NCBI GenBank assembly: GCA_037783415.1
Contig: JAZGTN010000196.1
Location: 434,001-498,000, forward strand
Direction: 5' to 3'
DNA: 64,000 bases
Origin: Leptasterias polaris
Lineage: Eukaryota; Echinodermata; Asteroidea; Forcipulatida; Asteriidae
A program made the position numbers and the translations under genes. A model generated the notes under the pieces. It searched no databases and was not told the origin of the DNA. It saw nothing but the letters and a program-made list of their open reading frames with translations. Of this stretch, positions 20,690 through 32,200 are shown piece after piece; the first letter of the stretch is position 1; every line of letters begins with the position of its first letter.

Positions 20690-20778
20690 ACAGAGACGAC
20701 AAATAACAGCACACCAACATGGAAATTGAGAAAGTTGAGGAAGGAACGCCAACATGAATTGTGGTGACTGGAAACCAT
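20690..20778 (+). repeat. Inverted partner of the exon-like segment
   Basis: The plus strand here (CACCAACATGGAAATTGAGA, GGAACGCCAACATGAATTGT) matches the minus strand of about 20528-20612 (CCAACATGGAACGTGAG, GGAACACCAACACGGATTGT). The pair forms a fold-back of roughly 250 bp. Confidence 0.6.
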
Positions 20779-21290
20779 TTTTTTTTGTAATGAAAAGATG
20801 GCGCAACATGGGCTTTTCAACAAGTTGAGAGTACATTATTCACTAGGTTTTGTACATTTTAGTGACAAGACATCAAGCTTTTGAAGTATTAGAAGGCGGC
20901 ACAACATTGGCTCGTAAATAATTTGAGAGTTGAGGAATCAACAAGTTGACCAGTCTGCTTTGGAGAAATAAAGAAACCGTATATCATTGGCTCTTTGATA
21001 ATTTGAGAGTTGCACTAACACTAGGTTTGCTAGTTTTCTAGGAAAAACCTACCATACTTTGGAGATGGCACGATGTTGGCATGTTAATAATTTCAGAGTG
21101 AAACCGTCACTGGGTTTGCAAGTCAATAGGGAGGACCCATCAGGCTTTGGAATAACTAAGACACAGCAACGGTGGCTCCTTGATAATTTGAAAGTTGAAC
21201 CGTCAAGGGATGGCCTATCATGCTTTTGAACAATTAGGCGATGGAACAACATTGGCTCGTTAACAATTTCAGAGTTAAACCGTCACTGGG

Positions 21291-21515
21291 TTGCACTGCT
21301 TTTACATATGGTTGAAATTGCATGAAACTTTAATGCGTATTCATTTATGTTTTGGTTGCATTGCATTGCTGGAAACTTATTCCCTCAAACTTTGCTGGAA
21401 ATTTGTTACACTTCGTCTTTCTTCAGCAATGTTGGTTTGCAATCATTGTAGTTATGTTTCAAAGGGTACACATTTTACTTTAAAAACTTTTTGCTTTCTT
21501 TTTTAATAACTGTTT
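21291..21515 (-). repeat. Right arm of the long inverted repeat; inverted satellite fragment
   Basis: Reverse complement of 1-215: one or two ~85-bp satellite monomers followed by the same leader (CAAAGGGTACACATTTTACT, TTTTTGCTTTC). It has two segments missing from the left copy, so the right arm is probably closer to the original. The 71-codon frame here is a shadow of the satellite. Confidence 0.85.
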
Positions 21516-21720
21516 TTTTATATTTTCTATTACATAAATGATATTGAACAAAGCAGTGGTTCTGGTTCTACATCAAGTCAAGCCAAGCAAGCTTGCCAAG
21601 CCAAGCTTCTACAGGTTGTAGAAGTGAGGTTCAACACTCCACAACATTTGCAGTCGACAGAGCATCCAGATTCCTTAAAAATTATTATCATTGCATTTAT
21701 TTATGTTGGTGAAAATTTCA
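21516..21720. other. Low-copy DNA with a small hairpin at 21606-21624
   Basis: CTTCTACA and TGTAGAAG form a perfect 8-bp stem with a 3-nt loop. Next to it, AAGCCAAGC words are repeated around AAGCAAGCTTGC. No gene is seen. Confidence 0.5.
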
Positions 21721-22500
21721 ACTAAATTGCATCAAACTTTGCTAAAAATTTTGCTTAAAATGGGCTTAAAATGGCGTCAAACTTTGCATAAAATTGCAAC
21801 AAACTCTGCTTGAAATTTTGTTTAAAATTGCGTCAAACTCTGCTAGGAATTTTGCTTGCATCAAACTTCACTAGCAATTTTGCTTAAAATGGCGTCAAAC
21901 TTTGCATAAAATTGCAACAAACTCTGCGTGAAATTGTTTATAAAATTACGTCAAACTTTGCATAAAATTGCAACAAACTCTGCTTGAAATTTTGTTTAAA
22001 ATGGCATCAAACTTTGCTAGAAATTGTGTCGCACTCTGCTTGAAATTTTGCTAGAAATTTTGCTTAAAATGGCATCAAACTTTGCTAGAAATTGCAACAA
22101 ACTCTGCTTGAAATTTTGTTTAAAATTGTGTCGCACTCTGCTCGAAATTTTGCTTAAAATTGTGTCGCACTCTGCTCGAAATTTTGCTTAAAATTGTGTC
22201 AAACTTTGCTAGAAATTTCGCTTAAAATGGCGTCAAACTTTGCTTAAAATTGCATGGAAATTTGCTGAAAATTTTGCATCAAATTGCGTCAAACTCTGCT
22301 AGAAATTTTGCTAAACATGGCGTCAAATTTTGGTTGAAATTTTCGTTTAAAATAATTCTTTACATTTTTCATTTAAATTTTTCTTTAAATTTTTCATTTA
22401 AATTTTTCATTAAATTCTATTTAAATTTCATTTATATTTTCATTTAAATTTTTCTTGAAATTTTTCGTAAAATTTTATTTAAACTTCCTTTTAAAAGATT
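21721..22500 (+). repeat. AT-rich tandem repeat, short unit
   Basis: Irregular repetition of ATGGCGTCAAACTTTGCT, AGAAATTTTGCTTAAAAT, TTGCAACAAACTCTGCTTGA and TTGTGTCGCACTCTGCT, with a basic unit of roughly 33-36 bp and longer combinations. It grades after 22340 into ATTTAAATTTTTC-type low-complexity DNA. The 65-codon frame at 22250-22447 is a product of this bias. Confidence 0.75.
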
Positions 22501-22629
22501 TTTTAGAGATTTTTCCCTTTAACTTTGTTACAAATGTTACTCTATGACACTTTGCTACAAAATTTACTTTGTGAAACTTTATTAAACCAATACCCATCTC
22601 TCACAGCGTATTCTTTCACGAGTCTAACT

Positions 22630-22710
22630 ATTATCCGAAGTAGTTCCTCCAAATCGGCAAGTAACTTTTGAAAAGTTACTTGTCGATTTGGTGGAACTAC
22701 TTCGGATAAT
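22630..22710. repeat. 81-bp hairpin, 40-bp arms, 1-nt loop
   Basis: 22630-22669 and 22671-22710 are reverse complements with two mismatches (arm starts ATTATCCGAAGTAGTTCCTC). This is a near-perfect cruciform-forming palindrome. It could be a tiny palindromic transposon or a hairpin RNA source; the sequence alone cannot decide. Confidence 0.85.
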
Positions 22711-22727
22711 TAAAAATAAAATTTTAA

Positions 22728-22790
22728 AATATAATAATATATATATACATACATAAAATAAAATAAAATAAAATAAAATAAAAATGAAAA
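22728..22790 (+). repeat. AT microsatellites, (TA)n and (AAAAT)n
   Basis: TATATATATACATACAT is followed by about six copies of AAAAT (22752-22785). Simple-sequence DNA. Confidence 0.9.
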
Positions 22791-22844
22791 TTTAAAGAAA
22801 AATAAAAAAGCGAAAAAAACCTAAAATAAGACCCTCAAAATTTT

Positions 22845-22940
22845 TTGCCGGGATAGTCCTGCGGGGCAATGCCCCGCCAAGCCCCAGGGGGGCTCCGCCC
22901 CCCTATCCCCCCTTACGAGGTCTAGGACACCGGACCCTAC
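22845..22940. repeat. GC-rich palindrome cluster
   Basis: In very AT-rich surroundings this stretch contains GCGGGGCAATGCCCCGC (a perfect 8-bp stem) and GGGGGGCTCCGCCCCCC (a perfect stem of 6-7 bp) side by side. The compositional jump and hairpins resemble mobile GC clusters seen in some organelle and virus genomes, but no source is shown here. Confidence 0.75.
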
Positions 22941-22961
22941 GCAGCTAGACACCGCCGCTAC

Positions 22962-23050
22962 AGGAGGGGGTAGGGGATGGGAAGGAGTAGGGGATGGGAG
23001 GGAGGGGGTAGGGGATGGGAGGGAGTAGGGGATGGGAGGGAGGGGCTACG
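22962..23050 (+). repeat. G-rich minisatellite
   Basis: Four or five copies of TAGGGGATGGGAGGGA with small variations (AGGAG, GGGAGGGGG). Its regular G-runs make it a strong G-quadruplex candidate on the plus strand. Confidence 0.85.
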
Positions 23051-23092
23051 CCTCCTATACCACTAATACACACTATATACATGTATTACATC

Positions 23093-23530
23093 GTATTTTA
23101 AGACAGTTAGCTATTCTCGTAACCGACACATCCTAACCGTATATTTTAAGACAGTTGGCTATTCTCGTACCCGATACATTCTAATCAAATGTTTTAAGAC
23201 AGTTGGCTATTCCTGTACCCGACACATTCTTCCCATTTATTTTAAGACAGTTAGCTATTCTCGTACCCGATACATTCTAATCGAATGTTTTAAGACAGTT
23301 GGCTATTCTCGTAACTGACACATCCTTACCATATATTTTAAAACAGTTGGCTATTCCTGTACCCGACACATTCTTCCCATTTATTTTAAGACAGTTGGCT
23401 ATTCTCATACAGAGACATTTTCCCCATTTATTTTAAGACAGTTGGCTATTCTCAAACTGAAACATTTTACCCATTTATTTTAAGACAGTTGGCTATTCTC
23501 ATACAGAGACATTATACCTGTATATTTTCT
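23093..23530 (+). repeat. 48-bp tandem repeat, about nine copies
   Basis: AAGACAGTTGGCTATTCTCG recurs at 23101, 23149, 23197, 23245, 23293, 23341, 23389, 23436 and 23483, a strict 48-bp period (47 in the last two). The first half of each unit is conserved and the second half (CCGACACATTCTAATC-type) varies. Confidence 0.95.
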
Positions 23531-23879
23531 TACAATAAACTATTCCCATTTATATCCATTTGACAATTTTCTATTTTCCAACATTAACGCTTTCTATCAA
23601 TCCTGCCCATAATCCTGATCACAAACACATCCAAAACATTCAACACACAGTATATTCTTCAATTTCAATTTCAATTTTGTTTTTTTATTCATTAATAAAT
23701 AATCCTCAGTTGTTTTGAAATATTCATTACAATTTTATTTTAATCATTTACTACTTTATTTCTGTACAATTGTTTAAAGGCACTGAACATGTTTGGTAAT
23801 TATCAAATACCAGTATTGTCACTCAGTATATCCCAACATATGCATAAAATAACAAACCTGTCTAAATTGGGGCTTTATT
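23531..23879. other. AT-rich low-copy DNA, no feature seen
   Basis: Low-complexity AT-rich sequence between the 48-bp repeat and X copy 9. Nothing is recognised. Confidence 0.5.
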
Positions 23880-24722
23880 GAACCATGTCCAAAATCTGAG
23901 CCTTGTTTTACAGCCTGAGTTTGAATACAGTCCTGATTTAGAATGCAGCAAGCGACACAACTGTCATACAGAACTGCATCCACTGTGATGGACTGCTGAA
24001 CATGGAGGAATTGCCTCCTGACACAGTTTTTGTACCATGTTTTTTTTAAATTACCGTCATAATAAAACAAGACGTTAACAAATCGTTTTCACAGGGGTGG
24101 GGGGGGAGATTTCTTTTGGCCAGTCACAATGCAGCTCTCTTTCCAGACCGTGAGTGATGTCCAAGTTGGCGGCTGCGGCTCAGCCCCATTGTTCTCATCC
24201 AAGACCACTGGGATGGGGCGGACTGAGCAAACAAGCGTTACAGGCTACTCTTTAACAGCCACATGTCGTAGCCGCAGCCGCCAATTTTGACATATTAAAC
24301 AAGAAAGACCGTTGTATAGTGGCATAGGAAGAATTGCATCCAGGGTGCTAGCATAAATCAAACATTATTTTATGAGCTATGGAATTCCCTACTCAGTTTA
24401 GGTTCTTGCAGAATTCTGTATTTTGCGACATCATTATGGAGGAAGCTCCATCAATTGTCATGTACCAAACTAGGCAACATGGGGTATGGGTGGTTAACAC
24501 AGGTTCCCAATTGGGAAACAATCCTTTTTGGTTGGGCCGGCTTTGAGACATGCATGGCAGAAAGTTAAATGGTTGATGGGTAAGTCAAAGGGGTCAAGGA
24601 GGTCAAGGTTGTTTTAGAACAACTCGTTACCAATCAAAATTTCAAGCATAATGCAACTTCGACATGTAAATTTTGATGCATTGCAAGGTCCAGTGATGTG
24701 CTGTTTGGTTTGAGTTACCACT
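23880..24722 (+). repeat. Family X, copy 9 (3' half)
   Basis: Begins in the AACCATGTCCAAAATCTGAG landmark and runs to GCATTGCAAGGTCCAGTGAT, then passes smoothly into the HOR satellite. Positions 24095-24290 are almost identical to copy 1, including the covarying stem at 24162-24288. The part from AATCAAACATTATTTTATGA to the end is also found inside every B-type HOR unit, which identifies this flank as the source of the B-unit tail. Confidence 0.8.
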
Positions 24723-26637
24723 TCCACTTTGAGTCACAGCTTCGTCTCCTTCACAGCTTCGTCTCCTTAGCAGTTTATGAGTTGAAAAAAATTCCATTGT
24801 GAACTTCTCTTCAATCTGTGGACAAGCAAAGTAAGACACACTTTAATAAGGATTTTATCAAATTTCATCATGCTTGTGCAAGGTTTTAGAAACACTACAA
24901 CATTGGCTTGTGAACAATCATTACATTGGAAACATTTTCAACAACGCTTGAGCCTCAAGGACAACTAAAAGGCAGCACATCATCCACTAATTACTACTAT
25001 AACAGTTGAACAAACATAAGTTCGGAGAAACAACGAGAAACAAAACAATACGACTTGTGACCAATTAAAGTTCAACAATCACTAGGTTGGCAACATGCTT
25101 GGCTCATGAAACATTTCGAGTTTAGCAAGCATTAGGTTTTCATGTTCTGATATAATTAAGAGACGCCACATCCTTGGATCATGATCAATCTTACAGTTCA
25201 ACAATCACTACGGTGGCTTATGAAGAAGTAAGAGACAACGCAACCTTGGATCATAAACAATATTTAAAGTTCAACAATCACTAGGTTGGCTTGGTAGTGG
25301 CATGCTTAGTGAATAACTGAGAGACGTCACAACCTTAGCTCATGAATCAGTTGGTAGTTTAGCAATCACAAGGTATACAAGTTGATACAGACTTCATATC
25401 ATTCTTCAAACTAATTAAGAGACAGCATAACTTTGGCTCATGAACAATTTGGGAGTTAAGCAATCACTATGTTTCCAAGTTTTAAGGGACAACACACTAC
25501 GTTTCAATAATTTAAGATTGTTCATGATCCAAGGATGTGGCGTCTCCTAGCAAGCCTGGTTGGCTTGGTAGACATCATGCTTGAGATTAACTAAGAGACG
25601 TCACAACCTCGGCTCATGAACAATTTGGAGTGTAGCCATCACTAGAATTGCAAGTTTTCATGTTTCAAAATAATTAGGAGACGCCACATCCTTGGATCAT
25701 GAACAATCACTAGGGTGGCTTGGTAGACATCATGCTAAGAGACGAACAATTTGGAGTGTAACCATCACTAGAATTGCAAGTTTTTAGGGACTACACATTA
25801 TGTTTCAAAATAATTAGGAGACGGCATGTCCTTGGATCATGACGACACAACCTTGGATCATGAACAATATTAAAGTTCAACAATCACTAGATTGGCTTGG
25901 TAGACATCATGCTTAATATTGGCTCATGAAACATTTGGAGCTTAGCAAGCACTAGGTTTCCAAGTTTTAACTGACTACACATCATGTTCCATATAATTAG
26001 GAGACGGCTCATCCTTGGATAATGAGGGCACATCCTTGGATCATGAACAATCTTAAAGTTCAGCAATCATGCTTATGATTATCTAAGAGACATCACAACC
26101 TTGGCTCCTGAACAATTTGGAGTGTAGCCATCACTAGAATTGCTAGTTTTTGGGACTACACATAATGTTTCAAAATAATTAGGAGACGGCACATCCTTGG
26201 ATCATGAACAACCTTAAAGTCCAACAATCACTATAATTGCAAGTTATTAGGGACTACAAATCATGCTTCGTATCTAAACATCTTGTAGTTTCAACATTCA
26301 CTAGGTTTGCAAGTTTATAGGGACTGGAAATCATGCTTAAGAACAATTAAAAGACGGCACAACCTTGGATTATGAAAAGTTTTAGAGTTCAACAATAACT
26401 AGGTTGTCTTGTTATTAACTTGTGAGTTCAACATTCACCAGGCTTGCTTCCAAATAATAAAGATATGGCACAATCTTAGATCATGATCAACTTGAAAGTT
26501 CATCAATCACTAGATATGCAAGCTTTTGGAGACTACACCTTTTGTTTCACTTGATCGTGAAAAAAATAAGAACAAATCTGTAGGGTGGCAGGTTTTGATG
26601 GATCCTTAAAAACAATGGCTCAGTAACAATATCTCCA
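24723..26637 (+). repeat. Founder-type (long) HOR unit at the array edge
   Basis: This unit has about 400 bp of monomers absent from most others (about 25191-25560, with ACAACGCAACCTTGGATC, GTTGGTAGTTTAGCAATCAC, GACAGCATAACTTTGGCTC) and a unique 17-bp tandem duplication TCACAGCTTCGTCTCCT at 24734-24767. It joins directly to X copy 9. Its closest relative is the unit at 57.8-59.7 kb. Confidence 0.8.
25514..25548 (-). repeat. Inverted monomer segment within the founder unit
   Basis: The plus strand reads AAGATTGTTCATGATCCAAG GATGTGGCGTCTCCT, the reverse complement of the monomer landmark AGGAGACGCCACATCCTTGG ATCATGAACAATCTT. A micro-inversion of about 35 bp inside an otherwise head-to-tail array. 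Confidence 0.85.
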
Positions 26638-28518
26638 ATGTTTAATAAACTTAGTACAACCTCTCAGACCTTTGGGTTGTTATCATTTGTCCATCATGAA
26701 GTGGTTGTTAACTTTATTGCTATTTCATACCTTTTTCAAGTTCACCGAAACTGTGATTCCTCTCCAAACTTCACTATGATGTGCCCTCATGTTCCGTTGT
26801 CGTCGGCTCTGTTGATGTGCTGTTTGGTTTGAGTTACCACTTCCACTTTGAGTCACAGCTTCGTCTCCTTAGCAGTTTATGAGTTGAAACAAATTCTATT
26901 GTGAACTTCTCTTCAATCTGTGGACAAGCAAAGTAAGACACACTTTAATAAGGATTTTATCAAATTTCATCATGCTTGTGCAAGGTTTTAGAAACACTAC
27001 AACATTGGCTTGTGAACAATCATTACATTGGAAACATTTTCAACAACGCTTGAGCCTCAAGGACAACTAAAAGGCAGCACATCATCCACTAATTACTACT
27101 ATAACAGTTGAACAAACATAAGTTCGGAGAAACAACGAGAAACAAAACAATACGAAAGTTCAACAATCACTAGGTTGGCAACATGCTTGGCTCATGAAAC
27201 ATTTCGAGTTTAGCAAGCATTAGGTTTTCATGTTCTGATATAATTAAGAGACGCCACATCCTTGGATCATGATCAATCTTAAAGTTCAACAATCACTAGG
27301 TTGGCTTGGTAGACATCATGCTTGAGATTAACTAAGAGACGTCACAACCTCGGCTCATGAACAATTTGGAGTGTAGCCATCACTAGAATTGCAAGTTTTC
27401 ATGTTTCAAAATAATTAGGAGACGCCACATCCTTGGATCATGAACAATCTTAAAGTTCAACAATCACTAGGGTGGCTTGGTAGACATCATGCTTGAGATT
27501 AACTAAGAGACGAACAATTTGGAGTGTAACCATCACTAGAATTGCTAGTTTTTAGGGACTACACATTATGTTTCAAAATAATTAGGAGACGGCATGTCCT
27601 TGGATCATGAACAATATTAAAGTTCAACAATCACTAGGTTGGCTTTGTAGACATCATGCTTGGCTCATGAAACATTTCGAGTTTAGCAAGCACTAGGTTT
27701 CCAAGTTTTAACTGACTACACATCATGTTCCATATAATTAGGAGAAGGCTCATCCTTGGATCATGAGGGCACATCCTTGGATCATGAACAATCTTAAAGT
27801 TCAGCAATCACTAGGTTGGCTTGATATACATCATGCTTATGATTATCTAAGAGACATCACAACCTTGGCTCCTGAACAATTTGGAGTGTAGCCATCACTA
27901 GAATTGCAAGTTTTTGGGACTACACATAATGTTTCAAAATAATTAGGAGACGGCACATCCTTGGATCATGAACAACCTTAAAGTCCAACAATCACTATAA
28001 TTGCAAGTTATTAGGGACTACAAATCATGCTTCGTATCTAACATCTTGTAGTTTCAACATTCACTAGGTTTGCAAGTTTATAGGGACTGGAAATCATGCT
28101 TAAGAACAATTAAAAGACGGCACAACCTTGGATTATGAAAAGTTTTAGAGTTCAACAATAACTAGGTTGTCTTGTTATTAACTTGTGAGTTCAACATTCA
28201 CCAGGCTTGCTAGTTAGAGGGACTATACATAATGCTTCCAAATAATAAAGATATGGCACAATCTTAGATCATGATCAACTTGAAAGTTCATCAATCACTA
28301 GATATGCAAGCTTTTGGAGACTACACCTTTTGTTTCACTTGATCGTGAAAAAAATAAGAACAAATCTGTAGGGTGGCAGGTTTTGATGGATCCTTAAAAA
28401 CAATGGCTCAGGAACAATATCTCCAATGTTTAATAAACTTAGTACAACCTCTCAGACCTTTGGGTTGTTATCATTTGTCCATCATGAAGTGGTTATTAAC
28501 TTTATTGCTATTTCATAC

Positions 28519-28664
28519 CTTTTTCAAGTTCACCAAAACTGTGATTCCTCTCCAAACTTCACTATGATGTGCCCTCATGTTCCGTTGTCGTCGGCTCTGT
28601 TGATGTCACCATCGTCTATGGTAGTAGCAGCAAAACCTTTCCACGTGAAAACCATCAAGACAAT
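28519..28664 (-). other. Exon-like segment in B-type unit, copy 1
   Basis: A minus-strand acceptor (GATTTTGTTTTAG) and donor (AAAAAG|GTATGA) bound 146 bp. A frame IVLMVFTWKGFAATTIDDGD runs 29 codons to a stop inside the segment. It resembles the segment at 20517-20647 in both splice sites and peptide. A-type units lost the acceptor and the first part of this segment. Confidence 0.3.
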
Positions 28665-29272
28665 CTAAAACAAAATCAAGTCAATCAGGGCATTTTGAAT
28701 TGAAACAATTCTGACAATAGGATTCTGTAAAATGTTCGATTTGTAATATTTGAAGCAATGGTAAACTTCAAGGAGAGTATGACTTGTTTCTTTAATCTTT
28801 GTAGATGTAGCTTTCATGGTTGCTGTCTCTTAGCCGGGCATTTAGAATAAGCGATGCTAAAAATTGCATGTCCGGATTTTGGGCAAAGTCCGGAATTTGG
28901 GCAAGTTTACCCAGGCGTCAGCGTCGCACTCAGTGAATCAAACATTATTTTATGAGCTATGGAATTCCCTACTCAGTTTAGGTTCTTGCAGAATTCTGTA
29001 TTTTGCGACATCATTATGGAGGAAGCTCCATCAATTGTCATGTACCAAACTAGGCAATCATGGGGTGGTTAACACAGGTTCCCAATTGGGAAACAATCCT
29101 TTTTGGTTGGGCCGGCTTTGAGACATGCATGGCAAAGTTAAATGGTTGATGGGTAAGTCAAAGGGGTCAAGGCGGTCAAGGTTTTTTTAGAACAACTCGT
29201 TACCAATCCAAATTTCAAGCATAATGCAACTTCGACATGTAAATTTTGATGCATTGCAAGGTCCAGTGATGT
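28607..29272 (+). repeat. B-type-specific 666 bp, copy 1 (includes family X tail)
   Basis: Present only in B-type units. It starts after CTCTGTTGATGT and ends at CCAGTGATGT. The first ~330 bp is non-repetitive, with an 18-bp direct repeat TCCGGATTTTGGGCAAAG/TCCGGAATTTGGGCAAGT. The rest is the 3' tail of family X. A-type units read CTCTGTTGATGT then GCTGTTTGG, as expected from deletion between the two TGATGT hexamers. Confidence 0.9.
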
Positions 29273-32200
29273 GCTGTTTGGTTTGAGTTACCACTTCCAC
29301 TTTGAGTCACAGCTTCGTCTCCTTAGCAGTTTATGAGTTGAAAAAAATTCCATTGTGAACTTCTCTTCAATCTGTGGACAAGCAAAGTAAGACACACTTT
29401 AATAAGGATTTTATCAAATTTCATCATGCTTGTGCAAGGTTTTAGAAACACTACAACATTGGCTTGTGAACAATCATTAGATTGGAAACATTTTCAACAA
29501 CGCTTGAGCCTCAAGGACAACTAAAAGGCAGCACATCATCCACTAATTACTACTATAACAGTTGAACAAACATAAGTTCGGAGAAACAACGAGAAACAAA
29601 ACAATACGAAAGTTCAACAATCACTAGGTTGGCAACATGCTTGGCTCATGAAACATTTCGAGTTTAGCAAGCATTAGGTTTTCATGTTCTGATATAATTA
29701 AGAGACGACACATCCTTGGATCATGATCAATCTTAAAGTTCAACAATCACTAGGTTGGCTTGGTAGACATCATGCTTGAGATTAACTAAGAGACGTCACA
29801 ACCTCGGCTCATGAACAATTTGGAGTGTAGCCATCACTAGAATTGCAAGTTTTCATGTTTCAAAATAATTAGGAGACGCCACATCCTTGGATCATGAACA
29901 ATCACTAGGGTGGCTTGGTAGACATCATGCTAAGAGACGAACAATTTGGAGTGTAACCATCACTAGAATTGCACGTTTTTAGGGACTACACATTATGTTT
30001 CAAAATAATTAGGAGACGGCATGTCCTTGGATCATGACGACACAACCTTGGATCATGAACAATATTAAAGTTCAACAATCACTAGATTGGCTTGGTAGAC
30101 ATCATGCTTAATATTGGCTCATGAAACATTTGGAGCTTAGCAAGCACTAGGTTTCCAAGTTTTAACTGACTACACATCATGTTCCATATAATTAGGAGAC
30201 GGCTCATCCTTGGATAATGAGGGCACATCCTTGGATCATGAACAATCTTAAAGTTCAGCAATCATGCTTATGATTATCTAAGAGACATCACAACCTTGGC
30301 TCCTGAACAATTTGGAGTGTAGCCATCACTAGAATTGCTAGTTTTTGGGACTACACATAATGTTTCAAAATAATTAGGAGACGGCACATCCTTGGATCAT
30401 GAACAACCTTAAAGTCCAACAATCACTATAATTGCAAGTTATTAGGGACTACAAATCATGCTTCGTATCTAAACATCTTGTAGTTTCAACATTCACTAGG
30501 TTTGCAAGTTTATAGGGACTGGAAATCATGCTTAAGAACAATTAAAAGACGGCACAACCTTGGATTATGAAAAGTTTTAGAGTTCAACAATAACTAGGTT
30601 GTCTTGTTATTAACTTGTGAGTTCAACATTCACCAGGCTTGCTTCCAAATAATAAAGATATGGCACAATCTTAGATCATGATCAACTTGAAAGTTCATCA
30701 ATCACTAGATATGCAAGCTTTTGGAGACTACACCTTTTGTTTCACTTGATCGTGAAAAAAATAAGAACAAATCTGTAGGGTGGCAGGTTTTGATGGATCC
30801 TTAAAAACAATGGCTCAGTAACAATATCTCCAATGTTTAATAAACTTAGTACAACCTCTCAGACCTTTGGGTTGTTATCATTTGTCCATCATGAAGTGGT
30901 TGTTAACTTTATTGCTATTTCATACCTTTTTCAAGTTCACCGAAACTGTGATTCCTCTCCAAACTTCACTATGATGTGCCCTCATGTTCCGTTGTCGTCG
31001 GCTCTGTTGATGTGCTGTTTGGTTTGAGTTACCACTTCCACTTTGAGTCACAGCTTCGTCTCCTTAGCAGTTTATGAGTTGAAACAAATTCTATTGTGAA
31101 CTTCTCTTCAATCTGTGGACAAGCAAAGTAAGACACACTTTAATAAGGATTTTATCAAATTTCATCATGCTTGTGCAAGGTTTTAGAAACACTACAACAT
31201 TGGCTTGTGAACAATCATTACATTGGAAACATTTTCAACAACGCTTGAGCCTCAAGGACAACTAAAAGGCAGCACATCATCCACTAATTACTACTATAAC
31301 AGTTGAACAAACATAAGTTCGGAGAAACAACGAGAAACAAAACAATACGAAAGTTCAACAATCACTAGGTTGGCAACATGCTTGGCTCATGAAACATTTC
31401 GAGTTTAGCAAGCATTAGGTTTTCATGTTCTGATATAATTAAGAGACGCCACATCCTTGGATCATGATCAATCTTAAAGTTCAACAATCACTAGGTTGGC
31501 TTGGTAGACATCATGCTTGAGATTAACTAAGAGACGTCACAACCTCGGCTCATGAACAATTTGGAGTGTAGCCATCACTAGAATTGCAAGTTTTCATGTT
31601 TCAAAATAATTAGGAGACGCCACATCCTTGGATCATGAACAATCTTAAAGTTCAACAATCACTAGGGTGGCTTGGTAGACATCATGCTTGAGATTAACTA
31701 AGAGACGAACAATTTGGAGTGTAACCATCACTAGAATTGCTAGTTTTTAGGGACTACACATTATGTTTCAAAATAATTAGGAGACGGCATGTCCTTGGAT
31801 CATGAACAATATTAAAGTTCAACAATCACTAGGTTGGCTTTGTAGACATCATGCTTGGCTCATGAAACATTTCGAGTTTAGCAAGCACTAGGTTTCCAAG
31901 TTTTAACTGACTACACATCATGTTCCATATAATTAGGAGAAGGCTCATCCTTGGATCATGAGGGCACATCCTTGGATCATGAACAATCTTAAAGTTCAGC
32001 AATCACTAGGTTGGCTTGATATACATCATGCTTATGATTATCTAAGAGACATCACAACCTTGGCTCCTGAACAATTTGGAGTGTAGCCATCACTAGAATT
32101 GCAAGTTTTTGGGACTACACATAATGTTTCAAAATAATTAGGAGACGGCACATCCTTGGATCATGAACAACCTTAAAGTCCAACAATCACTATAATTGCA

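Larger units (their letters stand above)
20395..21290 (+). repeat. Diverged ~98-bp monomer array around an exon-like fold-back
   Basis: GAGACAGCACAACATTGGCT at about 20400 and again repeatedly from 20800 to 21290 (GGCGGCACAACATTGGCTCG, AATTTGAGAGTTG, CACTAGGTTTGC) mark the same ~98-bp monomer as at 14.5 kb. Between about 20500 and 20780 lies a different segment that is homologous to the non-monomer part of the big HOR unit. The array breaks at 21290 inside a monomer (CACTGGGTTGCA), where TTGCA is shared with the inverted satellite arm. Confidence 0.75.

Noticed and set aside
1..21515. Large transposon (Polinton/Maverick-type) bounded by the inverted arms
   Set aside because: No polymerase, integrase, protease or capsid-like frame exists between the arms, and the interior is made of unrelated repeats.
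23093..23530. CRISPR-like appearance of the 48-bp repeat with variable halves
   Set aside because: The variable half is a degraded version of one sequence rather than unique spacers, there are no cas genes, and the setting is eukaryotic.
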